The position numbers were made by a program, and so were the translations under genes. This document shows positions 14,196 to 22,417 of a DNA stretch of 39,571 bases, one piece after another. The notes beneath the pieces are model-generated. The model was not told the DNA's origin. It made no database searches and saw only the letters and a list, made by a program, of their open reading frames with translations. The stretch spans positions 1 through 39,571 of the forward strand of contig UQSV01000007.1 in NCBI GenBank assembly GCA_900543875.1. The letters are read 5' to 3'. Source of the stretch: an uncultured Coriobacteriaceae bacterium (lineage in GTDB: Bacteria; Actinomycetota; Coriobacteriia; Coriobacteriales; Atopobiaceae). The number at the start of each line of letters is the position of its first letter. Within the stretch, counting starts at the first letter, position 1.

Positions 14196-15758
14196 TTACA
14201 GGCCGGGCGCACGCCACATGCCCTTGGTGACGCCGGCCTCGCTGAGCTCGAACTGCTGCTTGTAGACCTTGCGCCACGTCTGGTAGAGCTTCTCGTAGAC
14301 GGGGGCGTTGTCGGGGTTGGGCTCGAAGGTGCGGTCCCACTTGACGACGCTCGCGGCGCCCTCGGCGATGCTCGGGTAGATGCCAACGCCATAGCCTGCC
14401 AGGATGGCGGCGCCAAGCGCGGTGGCCTCCTTCACCACGGGAACCTTGACGCGCTTGCCCGTGACGTCGGCCACGATCTGGGCCCACAGCGGGCTCTTGG
14501 AGGCGCCGCCGGCAAAGACCAGCTCGTCGGGCTCGTTGCCCGTGGCCTCGCGAACCAGCTCGATGTGGCCGCGCACCAGCAGGGCCGTGTTCTCGAGGAT
14601 GGCGCGGTAGAAGGTGTACTTGTTGAACTTCTCGGGCTCAAGCTCGAAGTTGGTGAACGTGGGCGCGGCGTGCGTCCAGTGGATGTAGTTCATGACGTCG
14701 GAGAAGCAGCACAGCATGCCGTAGGAGCCTGCGGGGATGTCCTTGGCATGCTCGTTCATGATGTCGTAGACGTCGCGGCCCTCGGCCTTGGCCTGCTCCT
14801 TCTCGGCCTGGCAGAAGCCGTCGCGGAACCAGCGCATGACGAGGCCCGGCTTGAAGGCGAGCGCCTCGTACTGCCACACGCCCGGGGCGGCGTGGCAGTT
14901 GACGCGCACGCGGCACTTGGGGTCGGTGGCACCGTTGTCGGTGTTGAACTCGTACTGCCAAAAGCTGCCGCCAAAGACGCCGGCCTGGCCGGGCTCGCAG
15001 GCGTTGACGCCAATCATGCCCAGCTGGCAGTCGCCACCGCCCACGACGACGGGCGTGCCCTCGGCAAGGCCGGTGTCGGCGGCTCCCTTGGCGCTCACGT
15101 GGCCAGCAATCTCGCCGCACTCCTTGACCGGGCCAAAGATGTCGGTGCGCAGGCCGCAGCGCTCGGCGATCGAGGGGTCCCAGGTGCGGGTCTTGAGGTC
15201 CATGATGCCGGTGGTGGAGCCGTTGGAGGGCTCGATGGCCATCTCGCCGGTGAGCTTATAGATGAGCCAGTCATTGAACATGCCAATGCGGGCGGTCTTC
15301 TCGTAGACCTCGGGCATCTTGTTCTTGACCCACAGCAGGCGCGGCAGCGCGCCCAGGGCGTAGGTCTGGCCGCTCTCGCGGTAGAGCTCGGCCTCAAGCT
15401 CGGGGTTCATCGCGATAAGCTGGCCCACCTCGTCGTCGGAGCGAGCGTCGACGTTGGCGCAGGCCCAGATCTCACTGCCATCCTTGTCGTAGAGCAGGAT
15501 GCCCTCGCGCATGCAGGTCGTGGAGACCGCGGCGATGCTCTCGGGGGCGATGCCGGTCTTGGCGAGGACGTCGCGCACGCAGCCGCGGGCCAGGTCCCAG
15601 TTGTGCTCCCAGTCAAAGTCCATGCTGCCGGGCCAGCGCGGGTCCTCGTTGTGCGTCCACTCCTGCTGGGCCACGCCAACCTGCGTGCCGTCAGTGGAGA
15701 AGATGACCGCGCGCACGCTGCCGGTTCCGGCGTCCATGGCCAAGAGGTACTTTTCCAT
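14196..15758 (-). CDS. lsrK: Autoinducer-2 kinase LsrK (FGGY family)
   Basis: A 520-residue cytoplasmic FGGY sugar kinase that phosphorylates the linear form of AI-2 (DPD) with ATP, trapping it and creating the inducer of LsrR. The N-terminal phosphate loop is MDAGTGSVRAVIFSTDG. It shares long stretches with E. coli LsrK as I recall it, notably MREGILLY, IWACANVDAR, GGGDCQLG, MRWFRD, FAGGASK, VVKEATALGAAI and the C-terminal W-x-APGL. The start is set at ATG 15758 because TAGGAG, which includes the lsrR stop codon, is at a proper distance; ATG 15767 is too close. Translation is therefore probably coupled to lsrR. A plain xylulose or glycerol kinase is unlikely given these LsrK-specific words and the neighbours. 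Confidence 0.93.
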   Translation of the reverse strand: MEKYLLAMDAGTGSVRAVIFSTDGTQVGVAQQEWTHNEDPRWPGSMDFDWEHNWDLARGCVRDVLAKTGIAPESIAAVSTTCMREGILLYDKDGSEIWACANVDARSDDEVGQLIAMNPELEAELYRESGQTYALGALPRLLWVKNKMPEVYEKTARIGMFNDWLIYKLTGEMAIEPSNGSTTGIMDLKTRTWDPSIAERCGLRTDIFGPVKECGEIAGHVSAKGAADTGLAEGTPVVVGGGDCQLGMIGVNACEPGQAGVFGGSFWQYEFNTDNGATDPKCRVRVNCHAAPGVWQYEALAFKPGLVMRWFRDGFCQAEKEQAKAEGRDVYDIMNEHAKDIPAGSYGMLCCFSDVMNYIHWTHAAPTFTNFELEPEKFNKYTFYRAILENTALLVRGHIELVREATGNEPDELVFAGGASKSPLWAQIVADVTGKRVKVPVVKEATALGAAILAGYGVGIYPSIAEGAASVVKWDRTFEPNPDNAPVYEKLYQTWRKVYKQQFELSEAGVTKGMWRAPGL

Positions 15759-15770
15759 GCTGTCCATCTC

Positions 15771-16730
15771 CTAGTTCGAACTCTGATACTCGATGCCTAT
15801 GCTTGCGGGGCCCTTCTCGTACTCGAGGAGACCCTGCGCCGTGACCTCGTCGGTGACGAGCACGTTGAGGTAGCCATGCCTGAGAACCGCGTGGATGGCG
15901 GGGATCTTGACGACGCCGCCCGCCACGCCCACCACGTTGCGCATGCTCTGCAGCGTCTCGAGGCTGGTGCTCATGATGCGGTCCTCGATGTCGGTGTCGA
16001 CGGGGTTGCCGTTCGCGTCGATGAAGTGGTTGAGCACGTCTCCCACGGCACCCTGCATCTTGAGCAGGGCAAAGTCCGTCTTGCTCAGGATGCCGTTGCG
16101 GATGATCGTGGCCTCCTCGTCCATGCTGCCAATGCCCACGACCGTCATGTCCGCGTGGTTGGTCATGCGGTAGACGTCCTGGATGGGCGCCTCGTGGAGC
16201 AGGGCGTCGCGCAGCTCGGGCGTCGAGAGGATGAGCGGGGAGGGCACGAGGTAGAGGTGCATGGCGAACACCTCCGAGCTCACCTTGGGCAAGTAGTAGC
16301 TCACGCCTCCCGTGAGGCTCGTGACGTTGATGTCCGAGTGGCGGGTGCTCGCCAGGTTGTCCAGGATTCGGCCCGTCATGTCGCCGTAGCCGATGTTGAG
16401 GAAGCCGTCTGCGCGCAGGTGGTCTGCCACGTACATCGATGCCGCGCGGGCGATGCTGTCAAGCAGGTCCGAGTGGTGCGCGGGCGTGGGGACCACGAAC
16501 GCGTCGTGTAGGCTGTACTTCTTGATGAGCCTGCGCTCGACCTCCATGCGCTCCTGGTCGTTCTGGCGGAACAGGAAGCGGATGATGCCCTCGCTGCGTG
16601 CCTCGTCGAGCAGGCGGATGACCTTGCCGCGCGATACGCCCATGAGGCCAGAGATCTGCTGCTGGGTGTAGTTCTCCATGTAGTAGAGCCAGGTTGCCTT
16701 GAGCATCAGTTGGTATTCGTCGTCGGTCAT
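15771..16730 (-). CDS. lsrR: LsrR-type transcriptional repressor (SorC family)
   Basis: A 319-residue SorC/DeoR-like regulator. The N-terminal helix-turn-helix is YYMENYTQQQISGLMGVSRGKVIRLLDEARSEGII (residues about 15-50). The C-terminal sugar-phosphate-binding domain covers about 60-315, with GYGDMTGRILDNLAS and TSLTGGVSYYLPKVSSEVFAMHLYLVPSP. In enterics LsrR represses both lsr arms until phospho-AI-2 binds. The ATG at 16730 is preceded by GGAGG with good spacing, and in-frame codons upstream lack a signal. It is first in lsrR-lsrK-cupin, divergent from lsrA by 570 bases. A TTGACA-17-TATAGG promoter and operator-like words precede it, so autorepression is expected. Confidence 0.93.
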   Translation of the reverse strand: MTDDEYQLMLKATWLYYMENYTQQQISGLMGVSRGKVIRLLDEARSEGIIRFLFRQNDQERMEVERRLIKKYSLHDAFVVPTPAHHSDLLDSIARAASMYVADHLRADGFLNIGYGDMTGRILDNLASTRHSDINVTSLTGGVSYYLPKVSSEVFAMHLYLVPSPLILSTPELRDALLHEAPIQDVYRMTNHADMTVVGIGSMDEEATIIRNGILSKTDFALLKMQGAVGDVLNHFIDANGNPVDTDIEDRIMSTSLETLQSMRNVVGVAGGVVKIPAIHAVLRHGYLNVLVTDEVTAQGLLEYEKGPASIGIEYQSSN

Positions 16731-16758
16731 CTCTCGCCTCCGTTCGTTGTCCGTGTGC

Positions 16759-16881
16759 CAAACAGATGTCATGCGCCGCGCGCCCGGCGGATGCGTGCAG
16801 GCTGTCTGGCGGCGTGTCTGGCGCCGGCCCTTGCTTGCGTTGGTGGTGCAAACAATTGTCTGCTACTCAAACAAAAGTCTG
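16759..16881. promoter_or_regulatory. SorC/LsrR operator-like repeats on the lsrR side
   Basis: Two near-palindromic 14-mers, CAAACAATTGTCTG (16849-16862) and CAAACAAAAGTCTG (16868-16881), start 19 bases apart and match at 12 of 14 positions. A third word, CAAACAGATGTC, lies at 16759-16770. The 16868-16881 copy covers the start site predicted from the lsrR promoter, the classic place for a repressor site. Confidence 0.65.
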
Positions 16882-16886
16882 ACTTA

Positions 16887-16915
16887 CCTATACAACGCCC
16901 CAGATGGGGTGTCAA
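16887..16915 (-). promoter_or_regulatory. Promoter of lsrR-lsrK-cupin
   Basis: On the minus strand, TTGACA (16915-16910), a 17-base spacer (16909-16893) and TATAGG (16892-16887). The spacer holds the palindrome CCCCATCTGGGG. Start predicted near 16880, inside an operator-like word, leaving a leader of about 150 nt to ATG 16730. Confidence 0.75.
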
Positions 16916-16984
16916 TCGAGCCGGGCCAAGAATCCCGCGAGGGGTCGAAGCCGCTAGGTAAGCGAACGCCGCTCTGTTACAGAA

Positions 16985-17152
16985 CGTGAAACTTGCACGT
17001 AAAACCCCACGATATTTGAGCTAACCAAACAGGTTTGCGGGGTGGCTCGCCCAAAGGAAGCTTGCTAGCCCCATAAGAAATGCAAGTTGACACGTTGTGC
17101 TGACCGCGACACATGTATCCCCATGGGTGGGCATATGTCAGAACAATCGTCA
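16985..17152 (+). promoter_or_regulatory. Upstream control region of lsrACDBF with nested inverted repeats and operator-like words
   Basis: An inverted repeat joins CGTG..ACTTGCA (16985-16997) with TGCAAGT..CACG (17081-17094). Inside it, CAAACAGGTTTG (17026-17037) is a near-palindrome starting with the same CAAACA as the lsrR-side operators. ACCCC (17003-17008 region) can pair with GGGGT (17039-17043). A -35-like TTGACA lies at 17087-17092, but no good -10 at 17 bases was found. GAACAATCGTCA at 17141-17152 matches the operator core AACAATTGTC at 9 of 10 positions. This region probably contains the lsrA promoter and LsrR sites; exact elements are uncertain. Confidence 0.5.
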
Positions 17153-17300
17153 CAGGTCTGTGCAAATTACCGTTTAGAACTCATTTGCTACCGTTCGCTC
17201 CACAGCCTCTATGGAACCGGTAGTTCTATGGATACCTTTGAATCGAAATCGACTGAATAGTCGTCTGTACGTTCATTTGTTTCAAGGGGAGGGGAATCGA

Positions 17301-18887
17301 ATGACCAACGAGACCCAGTCGTCGCCCGTCGAGGGCAGCGCCGACGCCCTCCGTGAGGTCGTCGAGGACATCAAGGGGCGCAACAAGCTCCTGTGCGTTC
17401 ACGACATCTATAAGTCGTTCGGTACGAACGCGGTCCTCAAGGGCATCAGCCTTGAGGTCGACCACGGAGAGGTTCTGGCCCTGATTGGTGGCAACGGCGC
17501 CGGCAAGTCCACGCTCATGAAGATCATCATGGGCATCTACTCGTCTGATTCCGGCGAGGTCATCGTCGATGGCGACAAGGTCGACATCTCGAACCCGAAG
17601 GCCGCCCTCGCGCACAGCATCTATATGGTGCCGCAGGAGCCCATGCTGTTCCCGAACATGTCGGTTCGCGAGAACATCACCATTGGCTTCGAGGAGAAGC
17701 CCGCCGTCCTCAACGAGCGCCTCGAGAAGGTCATGGAGCAGACTGGCTGGCACATGGACCTCGAGCGCAAGGCCATGACGCTGTCCATCGCCGAGCAGGG
17801 CATGGTCGAGATCCTGCGCGGCCTCATGCGCAACCCCGAGGTCCTCATCCTCGACGAGCCCACGAGCGCCCTCACCTTCGACGAGGTCCAGAGCCTGTTC
17901 AACTGCGTGCGCGAGCTGCAGAAGCAGAACATCGGCATCATTTACATCACCCACCGCCTGGCCGAGGTCTTCGAGCTCGCTACGAGCGTCGCCATCCTGC
18001 GCGACGGCATCGTCGCTATGCAGGGCAACGTCAAGGACTTCACCCGCGAGGACCTGGTGCGCGGCCTGCTCCCGCCGGATGCCACCAACGTCGGCTCCGC
18101 CAAGGACGAGGCCGCCCGTGCCATCGACTACACGGCAGACCCCGTGCTCGAGCTCAAGGGCTTCTCGGGCTATGGCTTCAAGGACGTTGACCTCAAGGTC
18201 TACCCCGGAGAGATCGTGGGCATGGCTGGCGTCGTGGGCGCCGGCCGCACCGAGATGGCCACGACCATCTTTGGCATGGAGAAGCCTCTTGGCGGCAAGG
18301 TCCTGCTCGACGGCAAGGACATCATCGGCAAGAAGACGGCCGAGGTCATCAACGCGGGCATCAACTACGTGCCCGAGGACCGCTTCGCCGACGCCCTCTT
18401 CCGCATCCGCGACGTCTCCGAGAACACCACGAGCTCGCTGTTGTGCGGCAAGCGCCTGGGCAACTTCCTCCTCAACTTCAAGAAGGAGGAGGAGATCTCC
18501 CAGCAGTACGTCAACGACTTCCGCACCAAGGTGACCGGCCTCGACCAGGAGGTTGGCGGCCTGTCCGGCGGCAACCAGCAGAAGATCATCATCGGCCGCA
18601 TCTTTGCCTCCGAGCCGCGCCTCGTCATCCTCGACGAGCCCACCCGTGGCATCGACGCCGCGGCCCGTGGCGACGTCTACGCCGTGCTCGACAAGCTGCG
18701 CGAGTCGGGCGTCTCGATTCTTCTCATCTCCTCCGACATGGAGGAGGTCTGCGAGCTCGCGGACCGTGCGGTCGTCATGTTCCAGGGCCGCATCAACAGC
18801 GAGTTCCAGAAGGACGACATCACGCAGGACAACCTCATGTCCGCCGCGTTTGGCGTCACGAGCGACAAGGGGGCGGTGTCGGCATGA
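17301..18887 (+). CDS. lsrA: AI-2 ABC importer, double ATPase LsrA
   Basis: A 528-residue sugar-type ABC ATPase with two nucleotide-binding domains, as in RbsA/LsrA. Domain 1 (about residues 30-265) has Walker A GGNGAGKST and Walker B VLILDEPTSALT, with a degenerate signature (LSIAEQGMVEI) in place of LSGGQ. Domain 2 (about 280-520) has a degenerate Walker A (GVVGAGRTE), signature LSGGNQQKIIIGR and Walker B LVILDEPTRGID. One good and one degenerate set is usual in this family. It powers uptake through LsrC/LsrD. ATG 17301 follows AGGGGAGGGG. The identity as LsrA rather than RbsA rests on the complete lsr neighbourhood. Confidence 0.92.
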   Translation: MTNETQSSPVEGSADALREVVEDIKGRNKLLCVHDIYKSFGTNAVLKGISLEVDHGEVLALIGGNGAGKSTLMKIIMGIYSSDSGEVIVDGDKVDISNPKAALAHSIYMVPQEPMLFPNMSVRENITIGFEEKPAVLNERLEKVMEQTGWHMDLERKAMTLSIAEQGMVEILRGLMRNPEVLILDEPTSALTFDEVQSLFNCVRELQKQNIGIIYITHRLAEVFELATSVAILRDGIVAMQGNVKDFTREDLVRGLLPPDATNVGSAKDEAARAIDYTADPVLELKGFSGYGFKDVDLKVYPGEIVGMAGVVGAGRTEMATTIFGMEKPLGGKVLLDGKDIIGKKTAEVINAGINYVPEDRFADALFRIRDVSENTTSSLLCGKRLGNFLLNFKKEEEISQQYVNDFRTKVTGLDQEVGGLSGGNQQKIIIGRIFASEPRLVILDEPTRGIDAAARGDVYAVLDKLRESGVSILLISSDMEEVCELADRAVVMFQGRINSEFQKDDITQDNLMSAAFGVTSDKGAVSA

Positions 18888-18952
18888 GCCTAGACCGCCG
18901 TTTGGTTGGATCGTCTCTGTTGGTCATCGATACGAGGGAAGGGGTGTAATCG

Positions 18953-19987
18953 ATGGAGAAGGTTAAGAAGCTCCTCAAGGCGCGCGAGCTCACGAGCCTC
19001 GTGTTCCTCATCGCGCTGTTTGTCATCGTTGGCCTGATGAACCCTATGTTCCTCGACCCGTCCAACGTCTCCGCGTGCTTTAACTCGTCCGTCGTCTATA
19101 CGCTCGTTGCAGTGGGAATGGCATTCGTGCTGTTCATTGGAGAGATTGACGTCTCCGTTGGCGCCAACCTCGGCCTTACGGCCGCCGTCGTGGGCTCAAT
19201 GCTCCGTGACGGGCAGTCGCTGGCCCTGGCGGTCGTCGTCGCCATCGTCATTGGCATCATCATTGGCCTCATCAACGGCTGGGGCGTGTGCATCATGGGC
19301 GCCCCGTCGCTCATCTTCACCCTGGGCGTCAACGGCATCCTGCGCGGCCTGATCTACCTGTACACGAACGGTGCCTGGGTCGAGAACCTGCCCAAGTCGT
19401 TCAAAGACTTCGCGGCCGTGAACCTCGTGGGTTCGGTGTCGGTGTACTACTGCTGCATCATCGCGCTCGTCATCGTGATTCACCTCATCCTCACCCGCAC
19501 GCGTCAGGGCCGCTACTTCGTGGCCGTGGGCGACAACGCCCAGGGCGCCACGCTCGTTGGCCTTCCCACGCTCAAGACCAAGATGCTGGCCTACGTCATC
19601 TGCGCGGTCATGGCCTCCGTCGGCGGCGTGATCTTCTGCAGCCGCATTGGCTTCGTCACCCCGATGAGCGGCAACGGCTATGAGATGAAGGCCATCGCGG
19701 CCTGCGTCCTGGGCGGCATCTCGCTCGCCGGCGGCGTTGGCTCCGTGATCGGCTCCGCCATCGGCGCCGTCATCATGTCCTCCATCAGCTATCTGCTCGT
19801 CTTCATGGGCTTCTCGTCCAACTACGACAACGCCATCACGGGCATCATCCTGCTCGTCATCGTCGTCATCGACGCCGTGATCCAGCACCGCGGCCTCGTC
19901 AAGAACAAGCATGACCGCCTGCTCGCCCGCGTGTCCCAGGACGCGCCCGCCGCAGGCGCCCAGACCGAGAAGGGTGGTGAGGCGTAA
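18953..19987 (+). CDS. lsrC: AI-2 ABC importer permease LsrC
   Basis: A 344-residue inner-membrane permease of the BPD_transp_2 (ribose/AI-2) family with about nine to ten hydrophobic helices. Typical words are FIGEIDVSVGANLGLTAAVV, GAPSLIFTLGVNGILRGL and the cytoplasmic loop GRYFVAVGDNAQGATLVGLP that contacts the ATPase. The gene starts 65 bases after lsrA. Its TAA stop overlaps the lsrD start (TAATG), so the two permeases are translationally coupled, as expected of a heterodimer. The first permease after the ATPase is LsrC in the enteric order; which of the two is C or D rests on that order. Confidence 0.9.
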   Translation: MEKVKKLLKARELTSLVFLIALFVIVGLMNPMFLDPSNVSACFNSSVVYTLVAVGMAFVLFIGEIDVSVGANLGLTAAVVGSMLRDGQSLALAVVVAIVIGIIIGLINGWGVCIMGAPSLIFTLGVNGILRGLIYLYTNGAWVENLPKSFKDFAAVNLVGSVSVYYCCIIALVIVIHLILTRTRQGRYFVAVGDNAQGATLVGLPTLKTKMLAYVICAVMASVGGVIFCSRIGFVTPMSGNGYEMKAIAACVLGGISLAGGVGSVIGSAIGAVIMSSISYLLVFMGFSSNYDNAITGIILLVIVVIDAVIQHRGLVKNKHDRLLARVSQDAPAAGAQTEKGGEA

Positions 19988-21027
19988 TGGATAAGCTCAA
20001 GAAGATGATCTCCAAGGGCCAGGGTGGCTGGAACCTCATCCTCATTGGCCTGCTCGTCCTCGAGTTCGTGATCTTTGGCGCCGCCAATCCCAAGTTCCTG
20101 CGCCCGCAGCTGCTCTTCACCGCGGTGAACGACAACCTCGCCGTGTTCATGCTCGCCCTGTTCGTCACGCTCGTCATGTGCACCGGCGGCATCGACATCC
20201 AGGTGGCCTCTCTCGTGGGCCTCACGTCGATCATCATCGGCGTGGCCTGGCAGGACTTTGGCCTGTCCATCTGGGCGGCCGCGGGGCTTGCCACGGTGAT
20301 CGTGTGCCTGTGCGGCGCCCTGTCCGGCTTCTTCATCGCATACTGCGGAGTGCAAGCGATGGTCATTACGCTGGGCGGCAGCTTCCTGTACTCCGGCCTG
20401 GCCCTGCTCGTCTCCACGCTCTCGAGCACCGCGTCCTACGAGTCCATCTCTGGCTTCCCGGACAGCTTCAAGTTCATCGCCAACTACCAGATTGGTGGCG
20501 TGCTTCCGTTCCAGATCCTGGTCTACATCGTGATGCTCGTAGTCGCTTTTGTCCTGCTGCACAAGACCAAGTACGGCCGCAAGATTATCCTCACCGGCGT
20601 AAATCAGTCGGCCGCCGAATATTCCGGCATCAACACTCGTCGCGTGATAATGTCCACTTACATCCTGAGCGCCCTGGCGGCCGCCATTGCCGGCATCGTG
20701 CTCACGGCGTACCTGGGAACGGCTAAGTCCGACCTCGGCGGCGACCTCACGATGGACATCATCACGGCCGTCGTCCTGGGAGGCACGCTCTCCACTGGTG
20801 GCAAGGGCTCGATCATCGGTACGGCCCTGGCGTCCTTCGCCATCGCCCTCCTCAAGTTTGGTCTTCCCCTGTGCTTCAAGGTTGGTACGCAGTACCTGGA
20901 TATCCCGGTGGGCATTCTGCTCGTCGTGGTTATCATCGGGCGCTCTGCAGCGACCAACACGGGAATCGTCCCGTGGCTGCGCTCGATGTTTGCAAGGAAG
21001 GGTAGTAGCAAGGCAAGTGCCCAGTAA
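19987..21027 (+). CDS. lsrD: AI-2 ABC importer permease LsrD
   Basis: A 346-residue BPD_transp_2 permease, partner of LsrC. It shows TGGIDIQVASLVGLTSIIIG near residue 60-80, YCGVQAMVITLGGSFLYSGLALL and the coupling loop KYGRKIILTGVNQSAAEYSGI. The basic C-terminus (RSMFARKGSSKASAQ) is likely cytoplasmic. ATG 19987 overlaps the lsrC stop by one base and is preceded by GGTGG. lsrB follows after 25 bases. Confidence 0.9.
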   Translation: MDKLKKMISKGQGGWNLILIGLLVLEFVIFGAANPKFLRPQLLFTAVNDNLAVFMLALFVTLVMCTGGIDIQVASLVGLTSIIIGVAWQDFGLSIWAAAGLATVIVCLCGALSGFFIAYCGVQAMVITLGGSFLYSGLALLVSTLSSTASYESISGFPDSFKFIANYQIGGVLPFQILVYIVMLVVAFVLLHKTKYGRKIILTGVNQSAAEYSGINTRRVIMSTYILSALAAAIAGIVLTAYLGTAKSDLGGDLTMDIITAVVLGGTLSTGGKGSIIGTALASFAIALLKFGLPLCFKVGTQYLDIPVGILLVVVIIGRSAATNTGIVPWLRSMFARKGSSKASAQ

Positions 21028-21052
21028 GGGGCAAAGAAAAGGGAGGTTCGTT

Positions 21053-22186
21053 ATGAAGAACATGACTCGTCGCGGATTCCTGAAGGTGGCCGGCTCCGGT
21101 GCTGCCCTCGCGGGCCTCGGCCTGGTTGGCTGCGGTGGCTCTGGCTCCAGCGCCGCCACGACCGCTGCCGCCTCCGGCGAGGCCGCGGCTGGCGATCTCG
21201 GCGGCAAGGTTGTCGCCTTCATCCCGAAGATCACCGGCAACGCCTTCTTCGAGTCCGCCAACGACGGCGCTCAGAAGTACGCCAAGGAGTGGGGCTTCGA
21301 GGTCCAGTACATCGGCTCCTCCAGCGCTTCCGCCTCTGACCAGGTGGGCATCATCAACCAGGCCGTCGCCAACGGCGTCGACGCCCTCTGCATCTCCACG
21401 GTTGACGCCGCCGGCGTCTCCGACGCTCTGAAGAAGGCCACCGAGGCCGGCATCGTCGTCACCACCTGGGACTCCGACGCCCAGCCCGAGGACCGTACGC
21501 TCATGGTCTCCCAGGGCACCCCTGAGATTCTTGGCCAGATGCTCGTTGACATGTCCGTCGACGGCCTGAAGCAGCGCGGCAAGGATCCCTCGGCCGACAA
21601 GATCACCTACGCCTGGCACTACTCGCAGGCCACCGTCACCGACCAGAACTCCTGGCAGGTCGCCGCTGAGGCCATCATCAAGAAGGACTACCCCAACTGG
21701 GAGAACGTCCACCCCGACAACTACTACTCCAACCAGGATGCCGAGCAGGCCAAGACGGTTGGCGCCGCTGTCCTGAGCGCGTTCCCGGACATCGACCTGA
21801 TCATCTGCAACGACTCCACCGCCCTCCCCGGCCAGCTCGCCGCTGCTGAGGATGCCGGCTACGACGCCCAGAAGATCACCATCACCGGCTTCGCCTCCCC
21901 GCAGTCCATCAAGCAGTACTGCGAGAACGGCACCCTGTACAACTGGGGCCTCTGGGACTGCGCCGTCCAGGGCGCCATGGGCTGCTACGTCGCTGCCTAC
22001 CTCGCCGCTGGCAACACCGTCAAGGTTGGCGACACCATCTCGATCCCGAGCATCGGCGACGTCAAGGTTGAGGCCAACGACTCGATCTCCGAGGGCGCCA
22101 CGACCGGTGACGAGAACAACGGCGTCGTGCTCCTGCCCGAGCGCCTTGTCTTCACCAAGGACAACATGAACGACTACAACTTCTAA
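21053..22186 (+). CDS. lsrB: AI-2-binding lipoprotein LsrB with Tat signal
   Basis: A 377-residue periplasmic-binding-type receptor for AI-2. The N-terminus has a twin-arginine motif (TRRGFLK) and a lipobox (LVGCGG), so it is probably exported folded by Tat and lipid-anchored; a Ser/Ala/Thr linker follows. Ligand residues known from Salmonella LsrB can be traced: Lys in FIPKITGNAF, Asp in TTWDSDAQPEDR, Asp-Gln in TVTDQNSW, and Pro in STALPGQL. The residue two after that Pro is Gln where the enteric protein has Ala. Other matches to LsrB are QGTP, GLWD and VLLPERLVFTK. ATG 21053 follows GGGAGG. Enteric LsrB uses a Sec signal, so the Tat leader is a lineage feature. Confidence 0.92.
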   Translation: MKNMTRRGFLKVAGSGAALAGLGLVGCGGSGSSAATTAAASGEAAAGDLGGKVVAFIPKITGNAFFESANDGAQKYAKEWGFEVQYIGSSSASASDQVGIINQAVANGVDALCISTVDAAGVSDALKKATEAGIVVTTWDSDAQPEDRTLMVSQGTPEILGQMLVDMSVDGLKQRGKDPSADKITYAWHYSQATVTDQNSWQVAAEAIIKKDYPNWENVHPDNYYSNQDAEQAKTVGAAVLSAFPDIDLIICNDSTALPGQLAAAEDAGYDAQKITITGFASPQSIKQYCENGTLYNWGLWDCAVQGAMGCYVAAYLAAGNTVKVGDTISIPSIGDVKVEANDSISEGATTGDENNGVVLLPERLVFTKDNMNDYNF

Positions 22187-22205
22187 GTTGTAACGTGCTC
22201 TTCGC

Positions 22206-22284
22206 GGGGGCGCCGCGAGCGTGCGGCGCCCCCGTCTGGCTCGCGCACATCCGTTACTGCGGTAACGCATCTGCGCGAGCCAGA
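22206..22284 (+). promoter_or_regulatory. Two strong hairpins in the lsrB-lsrF spacer
   Basis: The first is GGGGGCGCCGC (22206-22216) with GCGGCGCCCCC (22223-22233), loop of 6. The second is TCTGGCTCGCGC (22235-22246) with GCGCGAGCCAGA (22273-22284), enclosing GTTAC-TGCG-GTAAC. No U tract follows. They sit between the highly needed receptor gene and lsrF and may stabilise the upstream mRNA or act as a partial terminator. The gap to lsrF is 231 bases. Confidence 0.75.
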
Positions 22285-22417
22285 TAAAGAAGCGGCGGCA
22301 CGCAGCCGCTTGGCTCGCACTTCGTCCGGGATACACCGGCAAGTCAGTGCAAGCAACGATACCTATACAGGCGTCCTTCCCAGGGGTGGGGAGGGCAAGA
22401 GGAAAGGAATCTGGGAC

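Noticed and set aside
13494..16511. Very long open frame (about 1000 codons) on the plus strand
   Set aside because: It runs antisense to lemA, tRNA-Ser, the cupin, lsrK and lsrR, which all have clear homology. Long antisense frames are a by-product of strong GC bias in the third position.
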